Below are positions 33,141 through 41,339 of a DNA stretch of 64,000 nucleotides, piece by piece. Source of the stretch: VRUE01 sp036276735. GTDB lineage: Bacteria > Actinomycetota > Thermoleophilia > Solirubrobacterales > 70-9. The stretch is taken from positions 42,170 to 106,169 of the forward strand of contig DASUOH010000037.1 in the NCBI GenBank assembly GCA_036276735.1, given 5' to 3'. The position numbers and the translations under genes were made by a program. Within the stretch, counting starts at the first letter, position 1. Every line of letters starts with the position of its first letter. The notes beneath the pieces are model-generated. The model searched no databases. It was not told the origin of the DNA and saw only the letters and a list, made by a program, of their open reading frames with translations.

Positions 33141-33398
33141 TTAGTAGCGCGGCGGCGGAACTTCTCCCCGCGCGGGGGGCGCCGCCCGCCGTTCTTCCTC
33201 GGCGAGAGCCGCGTCGCGGCGGCGGGCGCGCTCGGTCCAGATCGCCTCTTGGAAGAACGAGAGAACCAGTCCGGCAGCGCCGGCAATCATCAGGATCAAG
33301 CCGACGGTGTCGAGGCTGATCCCCTGCACGTGGACGTTGGTCGCGAAGGTGAGGATGGCCCCCACCACGATCAAGAGAATTCCGCCTGCGATGGTCAT
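33141..33398 (-). CDS. DUF6458-like small membrane protein
   Basis: An 85-aa protein with two membrane helices (about 4-22 and 30-50: LILMIAGAAGLVLSFF) and a charged tail ending in PPPRY. The start MTIAGGILLIVVGAILTFA and the middle DTVGLILMIAGAAG match the DUF6458 pattern common in Actinomycetota. GAGGAG lies 5 nt before ATG 33398. Function unknown; such proteins are often near stress genes, as here beside a ferritin-like gene. Confidence 0.75.
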   Translation of the reverse strand: MTIAGGILLIVVGAILTFATNVHVQGISLDTVGLILMIAGAAGLVLSFFQEAIWTERARRRDAALAEEERRAAPPARGEVPPPRY

Positions 33399-33509
33399 TT
33401 CAGCTCCTCGTCGGTTCGCCTCGGCCCGTCGCGCGGGCCGCCGTCGGTACTCCTGCCCCGCCGTGGATGCCGCCAAACCTTGGTACTGGCCGCCCGATCG
33501 AGGCGCAGA

Positions 33510-34025
33510 TCAGGCGATGCCCTCGAACTCGTACTCGCGCAGGAAGCCCTCGAAGAGGCGCCGGTGCTTCTGCTCGTCGGCGAGAATCTCCGTCGCCATG
33601 TCCTGGGTGACCGGGTCGACGCCGTCGGTCTCCTCGATCATCCGCGTGTAGTGCTCGATCGCGCCGGTCTCGGCTTTGATCACGCCGCGGATCACGTGGA
33701 CGATGTCGGTCTGATGCTCAGGAGGCTGCAGGAAGCTCTGCTCGGCCTGGAAGTCTTCCGATCCCGGCACGACGCCGTAGAGCTCCTTGATCCGCTCGGC
33801 GAAGCGGTGCGCGTGGCCGAGCTCCTCTTCGATGTCCTCCGAGAGCGACTCTTTGATCTCCATCGCCCGCACCCCGTCGAGGTTGACCGAGGCCTGGAGA
33901 TAACTCATCACCGTCTCCATCTCCATCCAGTAGGCCTTGCGGAGCAGCTCGATAACGCTTTCGCGCGCCTCGAGATTGGCGCTGTCGAGGATCCCCTTGC
34001 TGGGCGACGTGGTCCTGACCTCCAT
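33510..34025 (-). CDS. Ferritin-like/Dps-like protein
   Basis: A 171-aa four-helix ferritin-like protein. Metal-ligand helices are visible: YWMEMETVMSYLQASV, SEDIEEELGHAHRFAERI (ExxH), IKAETGAIEHYTRMIEE (ExxH) and EILADEQKHRRLFEGFL (ExxxH-like). These four carboxylate/His blocks fit a di-iron site. It could store iron, act as rubrerythrin-like peroxidase without rubredoxin domain, or as a Dps-type protein. GGAGG precedes ATG 34025. A palindrome and a tRNA gene follow upstream. Confidence 0.85.
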   Translation of the reverse strand: MEVRTTSPSKGILDSANLEARESVIELLRKAYWMEMETVMSYLQASVNLDGVRAMEIKESLSEDIEEELGHAHRFAERIKELYGVVPGSEDFQAEQSFLQPPEHQTDIVHVIRGVIKAETGAIEHYTRMIEETDGVDPVTQDMATEILADEQKHRRLFEGFLREYEFEGIA

Positions 34026-34113
34026 CCTTCCTCCATTCGTCGGTCGGTGCAGGCAGCTGCTACCCGGGGAGGCCGCGGCCAATCCCAGCCGTGTCCGGTC
34101 ATCCCACACCGTG

Positions 34114-34162
34114 CTCCCGGTGCGACTTATGTCCGCCTCACGAACATAAGTCGCACCGGGAG
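34114..34162. repeat. Perfect-armed palindrome upstream of tRNA-Pro
   Basis: Arms 34114-34132 and 34144-34162 are a 19-bp perfect inverted repeat (CTCCCGGTGCGACTTATGT on the left) around an 11-nt loop. It lies between the ferritin-like gene start and the tRNA gene. No T-tract follows on either side, so a simple terminator is unlikely. Confidence 0.75.
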
Positions 34163-34207
34163 ACCTCGCCCGCCCGTGGTCGGCGTCTCTGAGATAATCG
34201 ACGCTCT

Positions 34208-34281
34208 CGGGGCGTGGCGCAGCCTGGTAGCGCGCACCGTTCGGGTCGGTGAGGTCCCCGGTTCAAATCCGGGCGCCCCGA
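34208..34281 (+). tRNA. tRNA-Pro (CGG anticodon)
   Basis: Folds as a full cloverleaf: acceptor CGGGGCG (34208-34214) with CGCCCCG (34274-34280) and discriminator A; D arm GCGC/GCGC; anticodon stem CACCG/CGGTG with loop TTCGGGT, anticodon CGG, followed by G37; T arm CCCGG/CCGGG with TTCAAAT loop. CCA is not encoded. It reads CCG, a very frequent Pro codon in this genome. Confidence 0.95.
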
Positions 34282-34671
34282 TGCCTCCTCACCCATAGCT
34301 CCCTAGCGGTCACCCAGGAATCGAACGCCGGCTTCGCTAGTTGGGAGCGTGAAAGCGAGGGCTGTCCTCGGCCGCGGGAGATCGCGACGCGTCCTTCTTC
34401 GAGAGGATCACCCAGTCGACCAAGCTCCAGAGTCGGCCCAGGAACCGACTTGCGGCGGTTTCGGATCGCGAGACGTTCTCCGGCGTCAAGCCGCTGGGAT
34501 CGACCCCTCTCTCGCCGACCATCACCAATGGATTGAGTGCCGTCTCCGAGCTTGAACCCAAGATCTTCGCCCCGGGCCATATTCCGAAACCCCACTTTCC
34601 CGATCAACTTTCTGCTATTCTGCCGCGCTCAATTAGGACTAAGTCAGTCAAAAAAGGAGGGAACCCGCTCA
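34282..34671. other. 390-base region between tRNA and sulfate transporter
   Basis: Contains the promoter/leader of the sulfate transporter. A short palindrome GACTAAGTC lies just before AAAGGAGGG, the ribosome site of the first transporter gene. No cysteine- or SAM-type riboswitch was recognised. A minus-strand frame of 74 codons (34337-34561, start MGSSSETALNPLVMVGERG) is open, but its codon composition is less GC-biased at third positions than neighbours, so I do not call it a gene. Confidence 0.4.
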
Positions 34672-35709
34672 ATGTTCACCCCGTCCCCATCCACCCGGCG
34701 ACCCGGCAGCCGCCTCATTGCTTCCTTCGCACTCATGTTTGCGGCGATCGCCGCGATGGCTGTCGCCGGCTGCGGCGGGAGCGACAGCGCCACCGGGGCC
34801 TCCGGCGGCAAGGTCGACATCGTCGCGTACTCCACCCCGGAGACGGTGTACACCGACTCCCTGCAGCCCGGTTTCGAGGCGATCCCCGCCGGCGAGGGCG
34901 TCAGCTTCTCCGGTTCCTTCGGCGCCTCCGGCGACCAACGGCGCGCGGTCGAAGCCGGCCAACCCGCCTCCGTCGTTCACTTCGCCCAGGGCGGCGACAT
35001 GCTCGCGCTCGAGGAAGCGGAGCTGGTCGCCCCGACCTGGGACCAGAACGAGTTCAAGGGGATCGGCCAGGAGTCGGTCGTCGTGCTGGCGGTCCGCGAG
35101 GGCAACCCCGAGGGGATCAAGTCCTTCGACGACCTGCTGACGAAGGACGTCGACGTGATCACGCCCAACCCGCTCAGCTCGGGCGGCGCCCGCTGGAACA
35201 TCATGGCCCTCTACGGCTCGCAGCTGCACCAGGGCAAATCCGAGCAGCAGGCCCTCGACGCGGTCCGCACCGTGCTCGAGAAGACGATCGTGCAGCCGGG
35301 CAGCGCCCGCGACGCGCTCGCCGCCTTCACCCAGGGAGAGGGCGACGTCCTGCTCGCCTACGAGAACGAGGCAATCAAAGCCGAAGAGGAGGGGGAAGAC
35401 GTCGAGTACGTCGTGCCGCCCGCGACGATCCGGATCGAGACGCCGATCGCCGTCACCAAAGACGCGCCCCCGGCCGCCCAGGCCTTCCTCGACTTCGTCT
35501 GGTCGGAGGAGGGACAGCGGATCTGGTCGGACAACGGCTATCGCCCGGTCGACCAGGCGCTGCTCGACGAGCAGAAGTTCCCCGTCCCGCAGGACCTCTT
35601 CGACATCGACGAGTTCGGGGGCTGGGAGAAGGTCACCGACGAGTTCTTCGACGAGGAAAGCGGCAAGATCGCCGAGATCAACGAGGACCTCGGGGTCCCG
35701 GCGGAGTAG
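34672..35709 (+). CDS. Sulfate/thiosulfate ABC transporter substrate-binding lipoprotein
   Basis: A 345-aa lipoprotein: signal helix followed by the lipobox AVAGCGGS (Cys at about residue 28), then a periplasmic-binding fold with GSFGASGDQRRAVEAGQPAS, VITPNPLSSGGARWN and FLDFVWSEEGQRIW, the sulfate-binding (CysP/Sbp) pattern. AGGAGG lies about 10 nt before ATG 34672. It is followed after 3 bases by two permease genes and an ATPase gene, giving a complete importer. Substrate group (sulfate/thiosulfate) inferred from family. Confidence 0.9.
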   Translation: MFTPSPSTRRPGSRLIASFALMFAAIAAMAVAGCGGSDSATGASGGKVDIVAYSTPETVYTDSLQPGFEAIPAGEGVSFSGSFGASGDQRRAVEAGQPASVVHFAQGGDMLALEEAELVAPTWDQNEFKGIGQESVVVLAVREGNPEGIKSFDDLLTKDVDVITPNPLSSGGARWNIMALYGSQLHQGKSEQQALDAVRTVLEKTIVQPGSARDALAAFTQGEGDVLLAYENEAIKAEEEGEDVEYVVPPATIRIETPIAVTKDAPPAAQAFLDFVWSEEGQRIWSDNGYRPVDQALLDEQKFPVPQDLFDIDEFGGWEKVTDEFFDEESGKIAEINEDLGVPAE

Positions 35710-35712
35710 CGC

Positions 35713-36555
35713 GTGGAGGCTCGCACCGCAACCGTCCCGCGCCCGAGGGCAGGCGTCCGCCTCCCCTCGGGCGGCACCGGCCTCGGCCGGGGCCTAATCG
35801 GGCTCTATCTGAGCCTGATGGTGCTACTGCCGCTGGCGACCGTGGTCGACGAGTCGCTGGCCAGCGGCTGGAGTCCCTTCTGGGATGCGGTGACGGGCCC
35901 GCAAGCGGTCGCGGCGCTGAAGCTGACCGTGATCTGCTCGCTGATCGTCGTCGCGATCAACGGGGTCTTCGGCACGATCATCGCCTGGGTCCTGGTCCGC
36001 GACGAGTTCCGCGGCAAGGCCGCCCTCAACGCGGTCATCGACCTTCCCTTCGCGCTGCCGACGATCGTCGCCGGGCTCACCCTGCTCACCCTCTACGGCA
36101 ACGACAGCCCGGTCGGGATCGACATCGCCTTCAGCCGCATCGCGGTCGTCGCGGCGCTGTTGTTCGTCACCCTTCCCTTCGTGGTGCGGGCGGTGCAGCC
36201 GCTCCTGATCGAGCTCGACCGCGAGATGGAGGAGGCAGCAACCTCGCTCGGCGCCGGTGGCTTCACCGTCTTCCGGCGCATCGTCTTCCCCAACCTGCTG
36301 CCCGGCCTGACCGCCGGCGTCGCACTTGCCTTCGCGCGGGCGCTCGGCGAGTTCGGTTCCCTGGTCCTGATCTCGGGCAGCAGACCGTTCGAAACCGAGG
36401 TCTCCTCGGTCTTCATCCGCGGCCAGATCGAAAACGGCAACCTCTCGGGCGCCTCCGCCGTCTCCGTCGTCCTGCTCATCGTCTCGCTGCTGCTGCTCGC
36501 CAGCGTCTCCTTCGCCGAGCGCTGGGGCAACCGCCACGAGCGAGGTGACGCCTGA
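35713..36555 (+). CDS. cysT: Sulfate ABC transporter permease CysT-like
   Basis: A 280-aa permease with about six hydrophobic helices and the EAA loop EAATSLGAGGFTVFRRIVFP around residue 177, which docks on the ATPase. LNAVIDLPFALPTIVAGLTL is the typical CysT stretch. GTG 35713 lies 3 bases after the binding-protein stop. It overlaps the next permease by one base (TGATG). Assignment by order and family. Confidence 0.9.
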   Translation: MEARTATVPRPRAGVRLPSGGTGLGRGLIGLYLSLMVLLPLATVVDESLASGWSPFWDAVTGPQAVAALKLTVICSLIVVAINGVFGTIIAWVLVRDEFRGKAALNAVIDLPFALPTIVAGLTLLTLYGNDSPVGIDIAFSRIAVVAALLFVTLPFVVRAVQPLLIELDREMEEAATSLGAGGFTVFRRIVFPNLLPGLTAGVALAFARALGEFGSLVLISGSRPFETEVSSVFIRGQIENGNLSGASAVSVVLLIVSLLLLASVSFAERWGNRHERGDA

Positions 36556-37361
36556 TGGCCGGCGCCTCTCGCAAGAGCCGCTGGTCGCTGCGCGCCCTGG
36601 CGCTCGGCTACCTCGGAGCGCTCCTGCTCGCCCCCGTCGCGATGATCTTCTACAAGACGTTCGAGGACGGGTTGGCAGCGCCGTTCGAAGCGGTGACCTC
36701 GCCCGAGGGCCTGCACGCGCTGGAGCTGACCCTGCTGATGGTCGCCGTCGCCGTGCCGCTCAACACGGTCTTCGGCGTCGGCTGCGCACTGCTGCTCGTC
36801 CGTCATCGCTGGTGGGGCAACCGCTTCGTCGACGCGATCATCAACCTGCCCTTCGCGGTCTCCCCCGTCGTCGTCGGCCTCGCCCTCTTCCTGCTCTACG
36901 GCACCGACGGCTGGTTCGGCCCCTTCGTGGCTGAAAACGGCTTCAAGGTCCTCTTCTCGTGGCCGGGGATGGTCCTCGCCAGCATCTTCGTGTCGCTGCC
37001 GTTCGTCGTGCGCGAGACGGTGCCGGTCCTGCAGGAGATCGGCACCGAGCAGGAGCAGGCCGCCTCGACCCTGGGCGCCGACGCCTGGCAAACCTTCTGG
37101 CGGGTCACCCTGCCGGCGATTCGCTGGGGGGTCGGCTACGGCGTCGTCCTCACCACGGCCCGCGTGCTCGGCGAGTTCGGCGCCGTCTCGGTCGTCTCGG
37201 GCGAGATCTCAGGCCAGACGGAAACCCTGCCCCTCTTCGTCTCCCAGCAGTTCGAGCAATTCAACTTCGCCGGCGCCTACGGCGCCTCCATCCTGCTCGC
37301 CCTGCTCGCCCTCTCAACCCTGCTGCTCATGAACCTCTTCAAGAGAAAGGAGGGCGCCTGA
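36555..37361 (+). CDS. cysW: Sulfate ABC transporter permease CysW-like
   Basis: A 268-aa permease with about six membrane segments and the EAA loop EQAASTLGADAWQTFWRVTLP. The N-terminal LALGYLGALLLAPVAMIFYK and the ISGQTETLPLFVSQQFEQFN part near the end are as in CysW. The stop overlaps the start of CysT's partner ATPase gene by one base (37361). With CysT it forms the heterodimeric channel. Confidence 0.9.
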   Translation: MAGASRKSRWSLRALALGYLGALLLAPVAMIFYKTFEDGLAAPFEAVTSPEGLHALELTLLMVAVAVPLNTVFGVGCALLLVRHRWWGNRFVDAIINLPFAVSPVVVGLALFLLYGTDGWFGPFVAENGFKVLFSWPGMVLASIFVSLPFVVRETVPVLQEIGTEQEQAASTLGADAWQTFWRVTLPAIRWGVGYGVVLTTARVLGEFGAVSVVSGEISGQTETLPLFVSQQFEQFNFAGAYGASILLALLALSTLLLMNLFKRKEGA

Positions 37362-38338
37362 TGGCCATCTCGGTCGAGGGAGCCTGCAAGCGATTCGGAG
37401 ATTTCAAAGCTCTCGAGGACGTTTCGATAGACGTCCCCGACGGCTCGCTCACCGCGCTGCTCGGGCCTAGCGGCAGCGGCAAGTCGACGCTGCTGCGGGC
37501 GATCGCTGGGCTGGAGACGCTGGATGCCGGCCAGGTGCGGATCCACGGCGAGGACGCGACCGCCGCGCCTCCGCAGCAGCGCGGCGTCGGCTTCGTCTTC
37601 CAGCACTATGCCGCCTTCAAGCACATGACCGTCTTCGGCAACGTCGGCTTTGGCCTGCGCATCCGCAGGTGGAGCAAGCCGCAGATCGAGGCCCGCGTCC
37701 ACGAGCTGCTGCGCCTGGTGCAGCTGGACGGGCTCGCCGACCGCTACCCCTCCCAGCTCTCGGGCGGCCAGCGGCAGCGGATGGCGCTGGCGCGGGCGCT
37801 CGCGGTCGAGCCGAAGGTGCTGCTGCTCGACGAGCCGTTCGGGGCGCTCGACGCGAAGGTGCGCAAGGACCTGCGCAGCTGGCTGCGCCGCCTCCACGAC
37901 GAGATGCACGTGACGACGATCTTCGTCACCCACGACCAGGAGGAGGCGATGGACGTCGCCGAGCAGCTGGTGGTCATGAATCAGGGGCGGGTCGAGCAGT
38001 CGGGCAGCGCCGACGACCTCTACGACCATCCGGCCAACGAGTTCGTGATGAGCTTCGTCGGCGAGGTCAACCGGCTCGGCGAGCACTTCGTGCGCCCGCA
38101 CGACATCGAGATCGTCATCGACGCCGACGACCGGACCGAGGAGGCGCTGGTCCAGCGGATCGTCGCCCTGGGGTTCGAGATCCGCGTCGAGCTGCTGCTC
38201 GGCGACGGAACCCAGGTCTGGGCGCAGCTGACCCGCAAGGAGCTGCAGCGGCTCGAGCTGCGGGAGGGCCAGCTCGTCTACTTGAGACCGGGCAACGGTA
38301 AAAGCTTCAGCGGTGATGCGATATCAGCAGCCGCCTGA
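37361..38338 (+). CDS. cysA: Sulfate ABC transporter ATP-binding protein
   Basis: A 325-aa ATPase with Walker A GPSGSGKST, Q-loop, signature LSGGQRQRMALARAL, Walker B VLLLDEPFGALD and switch His in VTHDQEEAMDVAE. The C-terminal ~90 residues form the usual regulatory TOBE-like domain. ATG 37361 overlaps the CysW stop. A strong hairpin (38350-38387) ends the operon 12 bases after the stop. Confidence 0.93.
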   Translation: MAISVEGACKRFGDFKALEDVSIDVPDGSLTALLGPSGSGKSTLLRAIAGLETLDAGQVRIHGEDATAAPPQQRGVGFVFQHYAAFKHMTVFGNVGFGLRIRRWSKPQIEARVHELLRLVQLDGLADRYPSQLSGGQRQRMALARALAVEPKVLLLDEPFGALDAKVRKDLRSWLRRLHDEMHVTTIFVTHDQEEAMDVAEQLVVMNQGRVEQSGSADDLYDHPANEFVMSFVGEVNRLGEHFVRPHDIEIVIDADDRTEEALVQRIVALGFEIRVELLLGDGTQVWAQLTRKELQRLELREGQLVYLRPGNGKSFSGDAISAAA

Positions 38339-38349
38339 AGGAAGTGACC

Positions 38350-38387
38350 GGGGCGGAGCGTCGTCTTGCCGGGTGGCGCTCCGCCCC
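38350..38387. terminator. Hairpin terminator between convergent genes
   Basis: GGGGCGGAGCG (38350-38360) pairs perfectly with CGCTCCGCCCC (38377-38387) around a 16-nt loop. It sits between the cysA stop and the stop of the convergent DsbA-like gene and can serve both. It has none of the nested structure of the palindromic elements, so I treat it as an ordinary terminator. Confidence 0.75.
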
Positions 38388-38391
38388 GTCC

Positions 38392-39117
38392 TTAGCGCAC
38401 GGCCTCGATCGCCCGTTCGATCTCGGCGAGCGTCGGGGTTTCCTGCAGGGTGCGAGTGCCGCGGGGGCCGCTGACGATCGCCGCCGGCTCGGCGCGGATG
38501 CCGAGCCCCGCACCCAGCTCCTCGTAGCCCTCGAGCCGGGTGCGGATCTCGCCTCCCTCGCCGCTCTCCCGTTCTAGGTCTTCGCGCCATTCGTCGAGGT
38601 CGATTTCGCCGACCGAGGCGGCGATCGATTCGAGCAGCTGGTCCTCGACGCCGAAACGCTCCGCCTCGTCCTGGTTGCGGAAGAAGAGGTAGGTGTACTG
38701 CCAGCCGTAGTTCTGCCTCGCGGCGGCCTCCGCCGCGAAGAAGCCCAGCTGCAGCTCGTTGCGGGCGAACGAGTAGTGGCGGATCAGGAGCTTCACGTCG
38801 CCAGGTCGTGCGTAGCGCTCCACCAGCGGCGGGATCGTGCCGACGAAGGCCTCGGCGCAGGTGCCGCACTGGAGATCGTTGAAGACCTGGACGGTGACCG
38901 GTGCGTCGGCGGAGCCGAGCCTGTCGCCTTCCTGGGGGACGCCGGCGAAGGTGCGTTGCGCGGCCGAGATTCCGTCGACCAGGACGACCTCGCGCCCCGC
39001 CTCCTTGGTCGAGATCTCGACCAGAGCGAAGCCCAGCCCGAAGATCGCCACGCCCAGGGCGAAGGCCACCAAGAGCCGCCCGCGGCGGGGAGCTCGGGTG
39101 GCGGCCGCCTCGGACAC
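38392..39117 (-). CDS. DsbA-like thioredoxin-fold protein
   Basis: A 241-aa protein with an N-terminal membrane anchor (about residues 15-35) and a thioredoxin-fold domain with active site CGTC in FNDLQCGTCAEAFVG, then IRHYSFARNELQLGFFAAEA, like DsbA/BdbD-type extracytoplasmic oxidoreductases. GTG 39117 is chosen because GATAAT ends 7 nt upstream of it, the leaderless geometry seen elsewhere; ATG 39126 would add three residues. Probably forms disulfides in exported proteins. Confidence 0.85.
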   Translation of the reverse strand: MSEAAATRAPRRGRLLVAFALGVAIFGLGFALVEISTKEAGREVVLVDGISAAQRTFAGVPQEGDRLGSADAPVTVQVFNDLQCGTCAEAFVGTIPPLVERYARPGDVKLLIRHYSFARNELQLGFFAAEAAARQNYGWQYTYLFFRNQDEAERFGVEDQLLESIAASVGEIDLDEWREDLERESGEGGEIRTRLEGYEELGAGLGIRAEPAAIVSGPRGTRTLQETPTLAEIERAIEAVR

Positions 39118-39181
39118 GGCCGGCATTATCGCGCTGGCGGCATTTTGCGGTAATCGTCCGGACAACGCGGCCCCGAAACGG

Positions 39182-39209
39182 TTGACACGTCCGCGAGCCG
39201 GGGTAAATA
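39182..39209 (+). promoter_or_regulatory. Vegetative promoter upstream of 61-aa gene
   Basis: TTGACA (39182-39187), 16 nt, then TAAATA (39204-39209). This is the best canonical -35/-10 pair in the window. The start codon follows 36 bases later, with GGGAGGT in between. Confidence 0.6.
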
Positions 39210-39245
39210 TCGATCTACCTGATTTCAACTACCGGGAGGTCCGCT

Positions 39246-39431
39246 GTGGCCAATCACCTCACTCCGTCCGAGCTCGCCGAGGAACTTCAGATGAAGCAGC
39301 AGGAGGTGATCGGCAAATGCGTTGAGATGGGCGTTCCGATCTTCCACGGACGGATCGACAAGTCGCTCTTTCGCACCTCGCTGCGCCAGTTGACCGCGCG
39401 CGAAGAGCGACGGCGCACCCGGGCCGCGTAA
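39246..39431 (+). CDS. Small HTH-like protein of unknown function
   Basis: A 61-aa protein, MANHLTPSELAEELQMKQQE then VIGKCVEMGVPIFHGRIDK. The first 45 residues look like a winged or IF2-N-like helix-turn-helix fold (SELAEEL-x5-EV). GTG 39246 has GGGAGGT 5 nt upstream and a good promoter. It could be a DNA-binding excisionase-like regulator or a translation-associated peptide. Not assigned. It precedes the acyl-CoA synthetase by 42 bases. Confidence 0.7.
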   Translation: MANHLTPSELAEELQMKQQEVIGKCVEMGVPIFHGRIDKSLFRTSLRQLTAREERRRTRAA

Positions 39432-39473
39432 CGGTCGCTCGACAGCCGGCGCGCTTTAACTAGACTCCGCGCC

Positions 39474-41258
39474 GTGGAGGAGCGGGGCACCCATTCGAAC
39501 ACGCTCGCGGACCTGCTGCCGCGGGCCGCGGAGATGTACGGCAGCGCAGCGGCGATCCGCTTAAAGCAGGACGGCGCCTGGGTCTCGCGCAGCTTCGACG
39601 AGGTTCGAGACACGGTTCGCTCCCTCGCCCTCGGCCTGATCGACCTCGGTGTCCAGAAAGGCGACAAGGTCTCGATCCTGGGCAACACGCGGCCCGAGTG
39701 GACCTACTTCGACTTCGCGGCGCTCTCGATCGGCGCCGTCGTCGTGCCGATCTACCAGACCAACTCGCCCGAGGAGTGCCAGTACGTGCTGGAGAACTCC
39801 GACGCCAAGGTGGTCGTGGTCGAGGACGACGAACAGATCGAGAAGATCCGCAAGGTCCGCGAGCGGCTGCCGCTGCTCGAGCAGGTCGTCCGGATGACCG
39901 GCTCCAGCGACGATGCGATCTCCGCCGAGGACCTCGCCGACCGCGGCGCCGACCGCGACGCCGCCGAGTGGGAGCAGCGCTGGTCGTCGGTCACCAAGGA
40001 CGACGTCTGCACCTTCATCTACACGTCGGGCACCACCGGACCGCCGAAGGGCTGCGTCATCTCGCACGGCAATTACCGGGCGATGCTCGACATGGTCAAT
40101 ACGACCAGCGTCATCGAGCCCGAAGACGTCAGCTACCTCTACCTGCCGCTCGCCCACTCTTTCGCGTTGCTGATCCAGCTCGGCAGCTTCGACCTCGGCG
40201 CGACGCTCGCCTACTGGGAGCGCGACCCGCTGAAGATCGTCCCCAACCTCGCCGAGCTGAAACCGACCTACTTCCCCTCGGTGCCGCGCATCTTCGAGAA
40301 GATCTACACGACCGCGACCAGCGCGATGGAGAAAGAGGGCGGCCTCAAAAAAGCCATCTTCGACTGGGCGATCAAGGTCGGCGGCAAGATGCGCGAGACC
40401 GAACGAGCGGGCAGGGAGCCCGGCTTCCTGCTGCGCAAGCAGTACGAGTTCGCCGACAAGAAAGTGCTCTCGAAAATCCGCGGCCTGTTCGGCGGCAACC
40501 TGCGCCTCGCGGTGTCCGGCGCGGCTCCGATCAATCCCGACATCCTGCGCTTCTTCGACGCGGCCGGCGTGCTGGTGCTCGAGGGCTGGGGCATGACCGA
40601 GACCTCGACCGCGGCGACGATCTCCACCCCCGACGACTTCAAGATCGGCACGATCGGCAAACCGTTCCCCGGCTGTCAGGTGAAGATCGCCGACGACAGC
40701 GAGATCCTCGTCAAGGGGCCGAACGTCTTCCAGGGCTACTACAAGAACGAGGAGGCCACCCGCGAGACGATCGTCGACGGATGGCTGCACACCGGCGACC
40801 TCGGCGAGATCGATTCCGACGGCTTCATAAAGATCACCGGCCGCAAAAAGGACATCATCATCACCGCGGGCGGCAAGAACATAACCCCGGCCAACCTCGA
40901 GGCCGAGATCAAGCAGCATCCGCTCGTCTCCCAGTGCGTGGTGGTCGGCGACCGCCGGCCCTACCTGGTGGCGCTGGTCACGCTCGAACCCGAGGAAGCG
41001 GCGGCCTACGCCAAAGAGAACGGCTTGCCCGAAGATCCCGAGCAGCTTGCCGCCCACCCGCAGGTTCGCGAGACGATCGAGGCCCACTTGGCCAAGGTCA
41101 ACGAGAAGTTCGCCCGCGTCGAGCAGGTCAAGAAGATCGCCATCCTGCCGCGCGACCTCTCGCAGGAGAGCGGCGAGCTTACGCCGACGCTGAAGGTCAA
41201 GCGCAACGTCGTCGCCGAGCGTCACGAGCCCGAGATCGACAAGCTCTACGCCGGCTGA
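39474..41258 (+). CDS. Long-chain acyl-CoA synthetase (FadD-like)
   Basis: A 594-aa ANL-superfamily enzyme that activates fatty acids to acyl-CoA via acyl-AMP. Motifs: FIYTSGTTGPPKGCVISHGN (AMP loop), EGWGMTETSTAATI, GWLHTGDLGEIDSDGFIKIT and GRKKDIIITAGGKNI (hinge and C-terminal domain with catalytic Lys near the end, LTPTLKVKRN). Domain order and length match FadD15-type synthetases. GTG 39474 follows TAGACT by 7 nt, so leaderless. Confident family; chain-length preference unknown. Confidence 0.94.
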   Translation: MEERGTHSNTLADLLPRAAEMYGSAAAIRLKQDGAWVSRSFDEVRDTVRSLALGLIDLGVQKGDKVSILGNTRPEWTYFDFAALSIGAVVVPIYQTNSPEECQYVLENSDAKVVVVEDDEQIEKIRKVRERLPLLEQVVRMTGSSDDAISAEDLADRGADRDAAEWEQRWSSVTKDDVCTFIYTSGTTGPPKGCVISHGNYRAMLDMVNTTSVIEPEDVSYLYLPLAHSFALLIQLGSFDLGATLAYWERDPLKIVPNLAELKPTYFPSVPRIFEKIYTTATSAMEKEGGLKKAIFDWAIKVGGKMRETERAGREPGFLLRKQYEFADKKVLSKIRGLFGGNLRLAVSGAAPINPDILRFFDAAGVLVLEGWGMTETSTAATISTPDDFKIGTIGKPFPGCQVKIADDSEILVKGPNVFQGYYKNEEATRETIVDGWLHTGDLGEIDSDGFIKITGRKKDIIITAGGKNITPANLEAEIKQHPLVSQCVVVGDRRPYLVALVTLEPEEAAAYAKENGLPEDPEQLAAHPQVRETIEAHLAKVNEKFARVEQVKKIAILPRDLSQESGELTPTLKVKRNVVAERHEPEIDKLYAG

Positions 41259-41294
41259 AGGCACCGTCGCGGGAGCCAAGCGCCCTCTCCTCTG

Positions 41295-41324
41295 CGCTCA
41301 GCACCGTTCCTCTGCAGCTGAGCG
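41295..41324. terminator. Hairpin between convergent genes
   Basis: CGCTCAGC (41295-41302) pairs with GCTGAGCG (41317-41324) around 14 nt. It sits between the convergent stops of the acyl-CoA synthetase and the patatin gene and may end both transcripts. Confidence 0.5.
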
Positions 41325-41339
41325 GCCGGCGGCCCTCCG

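Noticed and set aside
34337..34561. 74-codon minus-strand frame before the sulfate transporter
   Set aside because: Weaker third-position GC bias than real genes here, no ribosome site and no recognisable family.
38350..38387. Hairpin after cysA as another palindromic element
   Set aside because: Single simple stem between convergent stops, without nested arms or shared core; an ordinary terminator explains it.
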